Source of the DNA: Clostridia bacterium
Lineage (GTDB): Bacteria > Bacillota > Clostridia > Oscillospirales > Acutalibacteraceae
Direction: 5' to 3'
Length of the DNA stretch: 9,174 bases
Assembly (NCBI GenBank): GCA_017631745.1
Contig: JAGBSR010000182.1
Coordinates: 1-9,174 of the forward strand
The notes beneath the pieces are model-generated. The model had not been told where the DNA came from and ran no database searches. It worked only from the letters and a program-made list of their open reading frames with translations. Both the position numbers and the translations under genes were made by a program. Positions 1-6,177 of the stretch are shown one piece after another. The stretch's first letter is position 1. The number at the start of each line of letters is the position of its first letter.

Positions 1-102
1 AAAAGAGAATTTGAATATCAGCTTCTTAAAAGCGGTGACCTTTTACAGCGTGCCGAGGACAAAGGCATCGAGGTTGTAGGTTGGGAAATATTCAGACGAT
101 AA
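1..102 (+). CDS. C-terminal end of an unrecognised protein (5' truncated)
   Basis: Frame 1 is open from the first base and reads 33 residues before TAA at 100-102, ending in VVGWEIFRR. The stretch is charged and mostly hydrophilic (KREFEYQLLKSGDLLQRAED), with no membrane segment, Cys/His cluster or motif I can tie to a family. Codon use resembles the genes downstream, so I read it as the true tail of a rightward gene beginning outside the window. No good U-tailed terminator directly follows it; the nearest hairpin is at 240-264. The function cannot be given from this fragment. Confidence 0.55.
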   Translation, partial: KREFEYQLLKSGDLLQRAEDKGIEVVGWEIFRR

Positions 103-121
103 AATCACCCCTGACTTTTAA

Positions 122-265
122 AGATTAGATATGCCTTCAATGAGGACAATATACCGTTGGATATATGAAAAATATATTGATGTTAATCTCAAAGTGCTTC
201 GTAGAAAGGGTAAATTATTGTTGAAACTAAAATCAGAGACAGCCAACGGATTATCCGCTGGCTGA
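122..265 (+). pseudogene. Relic of an IS30-family transposase (internal fragment)
   Basis: Between an in-frame stop at 119-121 and TGA at 263-265 there is a short open stretch. From ATG 140 it reads MRTIYRWIYEKYIDVNLKVL and then RRKGK. The pattern TIYRWI(Y/H)...D...LRRKGK matches, from memory, the segment just before the DDE catalytic core in IS30-family transposases of Clostridia, where a positively charged stretch and an ETRG-like motif follow. Here the similarity fades after RRKGK (a possible ET remains), and neither the N-terminal helix-turn-helix nor the DDE domain is present. I therefore read it as a decayed insertion-sequence remnant, not a gene. The match is by eye; chance resemblance of a 30-residue stretch is the main alternative. 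Confidence 0.45.
240..264. other. Hairpin-forming inverted repeat
   Basis: CAGCCAACGG (240-249) can pair with CCGCTGGCTG (255-264) across the loop ATTAT, with one A-C mismatch in a 10-bp stem. The downstream sequence is ATGTTCATTTTG, so there is only a poor U tract. It could be a weak or decayed terminator for the gene ending at 102, or a leftover of the IS relic it overlaps. The stem is clear; its role is not. Confidence 0.45.
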
Positions 266-287
266 TGTTCATTTTGAAACCCTCGAT

Positions 288-303
288 ATCACCACTAAGT
301 GAT
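288..303. promoter_or_regulatory. Small inverted repeat upstream of the -35, possible operator
   Basis: ATCAC (288-292) and GTGAT (299-303) form a perfect inverted repeat with a 6-bp centre; an overlapping CACT-A-AGTG lies at 293-301. It ends 15 bp before the -35 of the glycosidase promoter, a usual place for an activator or repressor site. The arms are only 5 bp, so chance is quite possible. No regulator gene is in the window. Confidence 0.2.
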
Positions 304-318
304 TTAAAGATTTTCGCA

Positions 319-347
319 TTGTTTATTCTTAAATAATTTACTATAAT
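319..347 (+). promoter_or_regulatory. Sigma-A-type promoter for the GH95-GH51-DUF6171 operon
   Basis: A perfect -10 TATAAT (342-347) sits 17 bp after TTGTTT (319-324), which matches the first three positions of TTGACA. Transcription would start near 354, giving a leader of only about 17 nt that still contains the ribosome binding site AGAGGTG at 357-363, 7 nt before the ATG at 371. It is the only good promoter seen upstream of the operon. The modest -35 would fit a regulated promoter. Confidence 0.6.
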
Positions 348-370
348 TAAAAAAACAGAGGTGTAGTTTT

Positions 371-2632
371 ATGTATAACGAACTTCTATACTACAACAAA
401 CCTGCAAAGCATTATATGGAAGCCTTGCCCTTGGGTAACGGCTCACTTGGTGCTATGTGCTATAGCTCGGTTGGTACCGATGTGATTTCCCTCAATCACG
501 ATACACTTTGGACAGGACATCCTCGTACTATCAAAAAAGATGGAGCTTACGAGTCATATCTTAAAGCTCAGAAGTTGTCTCTTGCAGGCAAATATGTCAA
601 AGCTCAGAAAGAAATTGAGGCGAATTTCCTCACTTGCTGGTCTCAGGCTTATATGCCTTTCGGTGACCTGAAGCTATATTTCGAAAGTGACAATTTTGAT
701 ACTTTCAAGCGTAGTCTTGATTTGTCCAAGGCTGTGCTAACTAATACATACAAATCAGATGGAGTAAGCTTTAAAAAGACGGCTTTTGTATCACATCCCG
801 ACGGCGTGATGGTGTATAGAATTGAGTCTGAAAACAGCAAAACTTTTTCCTTCAAAGCGGAGCTTGACTGTCCTTTGAAAAATGAGACTTACACATCTGA
901 CGGCTATATTATCGTTGATGGTGAGTGCCCAGGTGATGCTGACACACAGCATCCGTCCTATCCTTGCCACAACCTTATTTATTCCGACAAAGACGAGGAA
1001 AGAGGCATCTTGTTCCGTGGTGCTCTCAAGGTTGAAACCGACGGCGAAATCACCGAAGACAAGGCGGACTTAGATATCAAAAACGCAACCTTTGCAACCA
1101 TATACTTCACTATAAAAACAAGCTTCAACGGCTTCGACAAGTACCCTGCCATAGAGGGCAGAGAGTACAAAAATCTTTGCATTGAAACTTTAGATAAAGC
1201 TTATAAGCTTGGCTTTGATGCTATCAAAGACAGACACATTGCAGACTATAAGTCATATTATGACAGAGTTGCTTTTTCTCTCGGTACAAGTGACAGTCAG
1301 CTGATACCCACTGATGAAAGAATCAAGGCTTTTGAGAAAAACAAGAACGATGACGACCTTTATGTGCTTCTCTTTAATTTTGGCAGATATCTGCTGATTT
1401 CATCTTCAAGAGCAGGCACTCAGGCGACTAATCTGCAAGGCATATGGAGTAACAGCATCAAGCCCTCGTGGAACTGCAATTACACCACAAACATCAATAC
1501 TCAGATGAACTACTGGCCTGTGCTTCCTTGCAATATGCCTGAGCTCATGACTCCGATTACAGATATGTTAAAGACCTTATCCGTCACGGGTGAAGAGGTA
1601 GCAAGGAATTTCTATAACGCCAAGGGCTTTGTGGTTCACCACAATTCTGATATATGGGGCTTCTCATATCCCGTACAAGGCAGAGCCTGTTGGGGCTATT
1701 GGCAAGGCGGTTCGGGTTGGCTTTGCCGTAGCCTGTTTGAGATTTATGAGTACACACTCAACAAAGATTTCCTCGGAAAAACCGCTTACCCCATTATGAA
1801 GAAAGCGGCAGAGTTTTATCTTGATATTCTCACCGAAGATGAAAAGGGCAATCTCATAATCTGTCCCGCAACCTCTCCCGAAAACAATTTCAAAATGGGG
1901 TTCGGTTCATCATCGACTTCGAAGAGCACCGCTATGATGAATAGTATCGTTCTTGACCTCTTTACAAGCTGTAAAAAGAGCTGTGAGGTGCTGTCGGTAA
2001 AAGATGACTTCTATACTAAAATCTGCGACAATATACAAAAAATCAAGCCGCTTTGTATCGGCAAAAAAGGTGAGCTTCTTGAATGGAATGAGCAGTTGCC
2101 TGAAAGAGAAGTACATCACCGACATGTTTCTCATCTTTATGCTCTGCACCCTGCAAACATTATAACTTATGAGAACGATAAAGAGCTGTTTAATGCTTGC
2201 AAAAAGACATTGGAAATCAGGGGTGACGACGGTACAGGCTGGAGCCTTGCTTGGAAAATCAACTTTTGGGCGAGACTTCGTGATGGCAACCACGCCCTTA
2301 GCCTTGTGGATAAGCTTCTTACCCTTGTTGATACCGACGGAGAAAACTACCACCACGGTGGTGTTTATCCGAATCTATTTGATGCACATCCTCCCTTCCA
2401 GATTGACGGCAATTTCGGTGCACTCAGTGGTATCTGTGAGATGCTTTTACAGTCTAACGGAGAAAACATTTATCTGCTTCCTGCTCTTCCCGACAAATGG
2501 AAAAACGGCTCTGTTAAGGGCCTGGCTGCAAAGGGAAATGTTACTTTAGATATTGAATGGACAGACGGCAAGGTAACAGATTATACTATTCACGGAAACA
2601 GCAAAAAGCTAAATATTATAAAATGCAAATAA
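371..2632 (+). CDS. GH95 glycoside hydrolase: alpha-L-fucosidase family, probable alpha-L-galactosidase
   Basis: This 753-residue protein has the normal GH95 layout: an N-terminal beta-sandwich (about 1-240, with ALPLGNGSLGAM and LNHDTLWTG), a helical linker, an (alpha/alpha)6 catalytic barrel (about 260-650) and a C-terminal beta domain. The family uses an inverting mechanism, and the key residues are present: N374 and N376 in TTNINTQMNYWP, the general acid E504 in ATSPEN, and D679 in QIDGNFG. The position before N-x-N that is His in B. bifidum 1,2-alpha-L-fucosidase (H419) is T372 here. As I recall, Thr at this site marks the Bacteroides alpha-L-galactosidase BACOVA_03438. There is no signal peptide, so it should work in the cytoplasm on imported oligosaccharides. 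The start is supported by AGAGGTG 7 nt upstream. It is first in an operon with a GH51 arabinofuranosidase. The family assignment is firm; the substrate (L-Gal versus L-Fuc) is inference. Confidence 0.95.
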   Translation: MYNELLYYNKPAKHYMEALPLGNGSLGAMCYSSVGTDVISLNHDTLWTGHPRTIKKDGAYESYLKAQKLSLAGKYVKAQKEIEANFLTCWSQAYMPFGDLKLYFESDNFDTFKRSLDLSKAVLTNTYKSDGVSFKKTAFVSHPDGVMVYRIESENSKTFSFKAELDCPLKNETYTSDGYIIVDGECPGDADTQHPSYPCHNLIYSDKDEERGILFRGALKVETDGEITEDKADLDIKNATFATIYFTIKTSFNGFDKYPAIEGREYKNLCIETLDKAYKLGFDAIKDRHIADYKSYYDRVAFSLGTSDSQLIPTDERIKAFEKNKNDDDLYVLLFNFGRYLLISSSRAGTQATNLQGIWSNSIKPSWNCNYTTNINTQMNYWPVLPCNMPELMTPITDMLKTLSVTGEEVARNFYNAKGFVVHHNSDIWGFSYPVQGRACWGYWQGGSGWLCRSLFEIYEYTLNKDFLGKTAYPIMKKAAEFYLDILTEDEKGNLIICPATSPENNFKMGFGSSSTSKSTAMMNSIVLDLFTSCKKSCEVLSVKDDFYTKICDNIQKIKPLCIGKKGELLEWNEQLPEREVHHRHVSHLYALHPANIITYENDKELFNACKKTLEIRGDDGTGWSLAWKINFWARLRDGNHALSLVDKLLTLVDTDGENYHHGGVYPNLFDAHPPFQIDGNFGALSGICEMLLQSNGENIYLLPALPDKWKNGSVKGLAAKGNVTLDIEWTDGKVTDYTIHGNSKKLNIIKCK

Positions 2633-2655
2633 ACAATTAATTTAAGGAGAAACCT

Positions 2656-4128
2656 ATGGAAAAATATCTTATCAACCCTAATCAGAAAATCAGTAAAATC
2701 AACAAAGAGATTTACGGTCACTTTTCGGAGCATCTCGGCAGATGTATTTACGAGGGTCTTTATGTCGGTGAGGACTCCCCTATCCCTAATGTCAATGGTA
2801 TGAGAAAAGATGTTGTTGATGCTCTCAAGGATATGGGCATTCCCGTACTTCGTTGGCCCGGCGGTTGCTTTGCTGATGAGTACCATTGGAAAGACGGCAT
2901 CGGCCCAAAAGAAAGCAGAAAAAAGATGATTAACACCCATTGGGGCGGTGTTGTTGAAGATAACAGCTTCGGTACTCACGAATTTTTTGAGCTTTGTGAA
3001 CAACTCGGCTGTGAAGCTTATGTCAACGGCAATGTTGGCTCAGGCACAGTTCAGGAAATGAGCGAATGGATCGAATATATGACCTTTGACGGTGTATCTC
3101 CTATGGCTGATCTTCGTAAGGCTAATGGCAGGGAGAAACCTTGGAAAGTAAAATATTTCGGTGTTGGTAACGAAAACTGGGGCTGTGGAGGTAATATGCA
3201 CCCTGAGTTTTACGCTGACCAATACAGACGCTATGAAACCTATGTCCGTGATTATGACAGCAACAACCGTATTTTCAGAATTGCCTGCGGTGCAAACGCT
3301 TTCGACTACAACTGGACAGATGTACTTATGAAAAAAGCAGCGTGGCGTATGAACGGCCTGTCACTTCACTATTACACTCTCCCCGGTGATTGGGGCAATA
3401 AGGGTAAAGCTCTCAGCTTCACCAAAGATGAGTACTATACTACCATCGAAAAAGCTTACAAAATGGAAGAGCTCGTACGCCGTCACGGTGATATTATGAA
3501 TCGCTACGACCCTGACAAGAGAATCGCTATGATAGTTGACGAATGGGGTACCTGGTACGATGTTGAAGAGGGCACAAACCCTGGCTTCCTTTATCAACAG
3601 AACACTATGAGAGATGCTATCGTTGCAGGTCTTACCCTTAATATTTTCAACAAGCACTCTGACAGAATCAAAATGGCAAACATTGCTCAGACTATAAACG
3701 TGCTTCAGGCTGTGGCTCTTACCGACGGCGAGGATATGCTCCTTACTCCCACATATCACATTTTCAAAATGTATAAGGACCATCAGGAAAACACACTCCT
3801 CGGCTCATATATCACTACTCCCAACCTTGCCGACAAGGGTACCCTGCCTAAACTTATAGAAAGTGCTTCAGTTAAAGAAGACGGTACTATTATTGCAACT
3901 GTAGTCAACACATCTGCTGATGAGAGTGCAGACATTCACTGTCAGATAGCAGACTTTAATCTCAAAGATCTTTCAGCAGAAATTCTCACAGGCGACATCC
4001 ACGACTACAACAGCTTTGAGAACAAGAATGTAGCCTACACAAAAGCTTTCAGCGATTACGAAATCCTCGCAGACGGATTCAAAACTACTATTCCTCCCTG
4101 CTCAGTTGTTAAGTTTGTAATCAGATAA
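2656..4128 (+). CDS. GH51 alpha-L-arabinofuranosidase, intracellular
   Basis: This 490-residue retaining glycosidase releases terminal alpha-L-arabinofuranose from arabino-oligosaccharides of arabinan or arabinoxylan origin. The TIM barrel (about 15-370) carries RWPGGCFADEYHW (R66-W78), the acid/base E173 in GVGNENWG and the nucleophile E296 in VDEWGTWYD; a C-terminal beta-jelly-roll follows (to about 488, ending in PPCSVVKF). The spacing of the two catalytic Glu and the length match G. stearothermophilus AbfA (E175/E294). Cys71 stands where AbfA has Asn in PGGNF, a variant common in one GH51 branch. There is no signal peptide, so it is cytoplasmic. AAGGAGA (2644-2650) lies 5 nt before the ATG. 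The gene begins 23 bp after the GH95 stop with no terminator between, so the two should be cotranscribed. Family and reaction are secure; arabinan versus arabinoxylan preference cannot be read from sequence. Confidence 0.96.
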   Translation: MEKYLINPNQKISKINKEIYGHFSEHLGRCIYEGLYVGEDSPIPNVNGMRKDVVDALKDMGIPVLRWPGGCFADEYHWKDGIGPKESRKKMINTHWGGVVEDNSFGTHEFFELCEQLGCEAYVNGNVGSGTVQEMSEWIEYMTFDGVSPMADLRKANGREKPWKVKYFGVGNENWGCGGNMHPEFYADQYRRYETYVRDYDSNNRIFRIACGANAFDYNWTDVLMKKAAWRMNGLSLHYYTLPGDWGNKGKALSFTKDEYYTTIEKAYKMEELVRRHGDIMNRYDPDKRIAMIVDEWGTWYDVEEGTNPGFLYQQNTMRDAIVAGLTLNIFNKHSDRIKMANIAQTINVLQAVALTDGEDMLLTPTYHIFKMYKDHQENTLLGSYITTPNLADKGTLPKLIESASVKEDGTIIATVVNTSADESADIHCQIADFNLKDLSAEILTGDIHDYNSFENKNVAYTKAFSDYEILADGFKTTIPPCSVVKFVIR

Positions 4129-4129
4129 T

Positions 4130-4381
4130 ATGGCAGAATGTAAAAGATGTCTGCTTCACGAGGCAGCAGAAGAGGATACACTCAAAAGCATAAAGGAGCG
4201 AATTGACAAGCTCTCCGAAAAAGAAAGAGCACCCGATGAGCTTTACGAAAAGAGGCTCAGCGAGTGCAAACGCTGTGATAATCTCATATCAGGCGTGTGT
4301 ATGAAATGCGGTTGCTATGTAGAGTTCAGAGCAGCATTTAAAAAGAATAACTGTCCCAATGTGAAAGACAGAAGATGGTGA
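4130..4381 (+). CDS. Small cysteine-rich probable metal-binding protein, DUF6171-like
   Basis: This 83-residue protein has eight Cys: CKRC at 4-7, CKRC at 46-49, CMKCGC at 57-62 and C75 in NNCPN. A charged, helix-prone and possibly coiled stretch (about 14-45) separates the first pair from the rest. The pattern CKRCLL...C.RC..L..GVCMKCGCYVE.RAA....CP, ending in RRW, matches my memory of the Firmicutes family DUF6171. The paired CxxC motifs suggest one or two zinc (or Fe-S) sites; the molecular role is unknown. The ATG lies 1 nt after the GH51 stop with no Shine-Dalgarno visible in that gene's last 20 bases, so translation probably depends on coupling to GH51. It is the last gene of the operon, directly before the terminator. 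The gene is well supported by its cysteine pattern; I see no link to sugar metabolism beyond position. Confidence 0.85.
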   Translation: MAECKRCLLHEAAEEDTLKSIKERIDKLSEKERAPDELYEKRLSECKRCDNLISGVCMKCGCYVEFRAAFKKNNCPNVKDRRW

Positions 4382-4389
4382 ATATAGTA

Positions 4390-4425
4390 AAAGTACCTAC
4401 CAGAACGGCAGGTACTTTGTTTTTT
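4390..4425 (+). terminator. Intrinsic terminator of the glycosidase operon
   Basis: AAAGTACCTACC (4390-4401) pairs with GGCAGGTACTTT (4407-4418) around the loop AGAAC, with one mismatch in 12 bp, followed by G and six T. It starts 8 bp after the DUF6171-like stop. Read from the other strand the hairpin is followed by only four U, so it may also stop the convergent GH28-like transcript, less efficiently. Confidence 0.88.
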
Positions 4426-4444
4426 AACAAGATAATCATCTTAC

Positions 4445-5992
4445 TTATTTGCAATCAATAAAGATTTTTTCTTTTCTGTGGCCATCCTTTATACCCCTGC
4501 AAGTGAAGTTTTCAATTTTGAGATTTCGGCAGTGTCTTGCCCATATACCATAAGCGGGAAGATTTCTGAATCTCCAGCACTCAGGATAAACCTTTGTATA
4601 TTCGGGGATAAAAAGTCGGTTATCTTTAATCTCTATGGCATCACGATAAGTTATATCGAAGTTTCTGATAGTTACATCAGTACAACATTTTGTCTTAAGC
4701 TTTTGTCTGTATCCTGCAACGATTACAGGAAGCTCTACATTTGCAGCCTTTATATCTTCAACTGTTATATTATACATTTCGCTCTTGCCGTCAAAAATGT
4801 TTTTGCCTACAGGCTTCTCATCCCCTGCCTCTTTGACGATTTCTGTTTTGTTTGCAGTTGCAGAAGTAACCTCTGCAGCTCGGTTGCGGTTACCTAAACG
4901 GATAAACAGCGGACAGGTACATCTGTCCATAGTAATGTTTTTAACCTTTACATCGTGGACTTTAGCACCATCACAAGCCTCGATTGATACCCCCGAAACA
5001 GCACCGGGATAAAGATCTGTCATCAGAAAATTGCAATCCTCGACAGTTACATCATAAATATCATAGGTTGTTTCTGTGCCGATTTTGAAGCAGTTTGTTC
5101 TTGAAATAACCTCGCAATTTCTCACAGTGATACCGTGCATTTCTTTTTCACAGCCACACCAGATAGCATTTTTAAGTACAATGCCGTCATCGGCCGTTGA
5201 CACAAAGCAGTGGTCAATTTCTACATTACAACTTCCTGCAATATCAAATCCATCAGAGTTTGCAACGTTGCGGTTATTCCATATAACAGTATCAGTGATT
5301 TTCACACCATCACACACGAGCATTTTATATGTCCACCAAGGCGAGTCTTCAAAAATGATGTTGTGTATCTTAATATTTCTGCATTTTTCAGTAAGAAGAA
5401 TCGAGCCATATTTTGACTTGTGAGCAAAGCGAATCTGAGCACGATAATCCTGACGCATCTTAATAACATCGATTACAGGTGAAGGAGTAAACATATTTTC
5501 ACTGACGGGCTTAAGACCAAAAAGAGTACCATTGCCAATAAGCTTGCCACCACCGGTTATGGAAATATTATCACAGTCAAAGGCATAAATCAGAGCGTTA
5601 TGTTTGTATCCTTTACCACTTGTGTTAGCCGAAAGCGAGCTATCTTTATCGATGAATAATGTCACATTACTGCGAAGAAAAATTGTTGTAGTTATATACA
5701 TACCACCACTGATTAAAACAGTACCGCTACCATCTTGATGGCATTTGTCTATAGCCTGCTGAATGGCTTTCGCATTGGCTTCATCAGTTGCATTTATATC
5801 AGCACCATAATCTCTGATATCGTAACAATTATCAGGTGCTTGTTGTGTAAAATCAATATATTTTTCCAAGGGGTAATAGGATGAATAGTCGCCCTCTCGC
5901 ACCTGGGTATAAGGCTCCCCTGTTGTTACACGAAGGTCCTTGCCGAATAATAAGGTGTTCAGCTTATCAAATATGTTTCGTTTTGTTTTCAT
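4445..5992 (-). CDS. GH28-like right-handed parallel beta-helix protein (polygalacturonase family), atypical active site
   Basis: This 515-residue protein starts with a pectate-lyase-3-type entry (about 57-115: YDIRDYGADINATDEANAKA, then GGMYITTTIFLRSNVTL) and continues as beta-helix coils (NIKIHNIIFEDSPWWT, VKITDTVIW, ITVRNCEVI). GH28 enzymes hydrolyse galacturonosyl bonds of pectin by inversion. Their signature acids are present: NSDG with D247, and ADDG with D268/D269. R365 in FIRLGNR may stand for the RIK motif. The GHG histidine is missing; that strand reads SRTNCFKIGTET (298-307). A less conserved, charged insert lies at about 372-395. There is no signal peptide, so it is probably cytoplasmic and exo-acting on short oligosaccharides. 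The start is supported by GAGG 6 nt upstream on the minus strand. It stands alone, convergent with the GH95-GH51 operon. The fold is certain; true polygalacturonase activity is not, and a related pectin-side-chain hydrolase is possible. Confidence 0.85.
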   Translation of the reverse strand: MKTKRNIFDKLNTLLFGKDLRVTTGEPYTQVREGDYSSYYPLEKYIDFTQQAPDNCYDIRDYGADINATDEANAKAIQQAIDKCHQDGSGTVLISGGMYITTTIFLRSNVTLFIDKDSSLSANTSGKGYKHNALIYAFDCDNISITGGGKLIGNGTLFGLKPVSENMFTPSPVIDVIKMRQDYRAQIRFAHKSKYGSILLTEKCRNIKIHNIIFEDSPWWTYKMLVCDGVKITDTVIWNNRNVANSDGFDIAGSCNVEIDHCFVSTADDGIVLKNAIWCGCEKEMHGITVRNCEVISRTNCFKIGTETTYDIYDVTVEDCNFLMTDLYPGAVSGVSIEACDGAKVHDVKVKNITMDRCTCPLFIRLGNRNRAAEVTSATANKTEIVKEAGDEKPVGKNIFDGKSEMYNITVEDIKAANVELPVIVAGYRQKLKTKCCTDVTIRNFDITYRDAIEIKDNRLFIPEYTKVYPECWRFRNLPAYGIWARHCRNLKIENFTCRGIKDGHRKEKIFIDCK

Positions 5993-6177
5993 ATATTGCC
6001 TCGCAAATTAAATTGTTATATGTAATTTTATCATATTTTCACTAAAAAATAAATAGGTAATACATTTTATATCACATATTGAAAACTAAAAGTTATATAA
6101 TCAACTCAGCCATTTACAAATTATACATCATTGAAACCTATCAATATGCTAAAATAAAATAAAAAGGAGTGTTTAAT
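5993..6177. promoter_or_regulatory. Divergent intergenic region with likely promoters on both strands
   Basis: This very AT-rich 185-bp gap must hold start signals for both flanking genes. For the rightward gene, a perfect TATAAT lies at 6096-6101, giving a leader of about 70 nt, but I see no good -35. TTGAAA (6131-6136) with TAAAAT (6155-6160) also looks promoter-like, but its start point would leave the ribosome binding site almost off the mRNA. For the leftward gene, TATGAT on the minus strand (6030-6035) is the best -10, again with a poor -35. A perfect inverted repeat ATTGA-N6-TCAAT lies at 6130-6145 and could be an operator. Confidence 0.4.
6164..6169 (+). promoter_or_regulatory. Ribosome binding site that fixes the start at ATG 6178
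   Basis: AAGGAG ends 8 nt before ATG 6178. The GTG at 6169-6171 in the same frame overlaps the end of this site and so cannot be served by it. Starting at 6178 also gives a textbook signal peptide beginning MKK. Confidence 0.85.

Noticed and set aside
1910..2356. 148-codon open frame on the minus strand inside the GH95 gene
   Set aside because: It lies fully within a strongly supported coding region on the other strand, has no family-like motif, and is the expected antisense by-product of codon bias.
2590..3003. 137-codon minus-strand open frame across the GH95-GH51 junction
   Set aside because: It is antisense to two well-supported genes and shows no recognisable domain or terminator of its own.
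3361..3783. 140-codon minus-strand open frame inside GH51
   Set aside because: It is antisense to the GH51 catalytic region, including the codon for E296; the protein has no recognisable motif.
4478..5423. Several plus-strand open frames of 68-139 codons opposite the GH28-like gene
   Set aside because: They overlap each other and a clear beta-helix coding sequence, and their Ser/Phe/Cys-rich translations have no domain.
6131..6160. TTGAAA-N18-TAAAAT as the promoter of the hydrolase gene
   Set aside because: Its start point near 6167 would leave the ribosome binding site (6164-6169) almost outside the mRNA, so I prefer an upstream start.
6169..6177. Upstream GTG start adding three residues to the alpha/beta hydrolase
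   Set aside because: The GTG overlaps the end of the AAGGAG site, while ATG 6178 has ideal spacing and gives a normal MKK signal peptide start.
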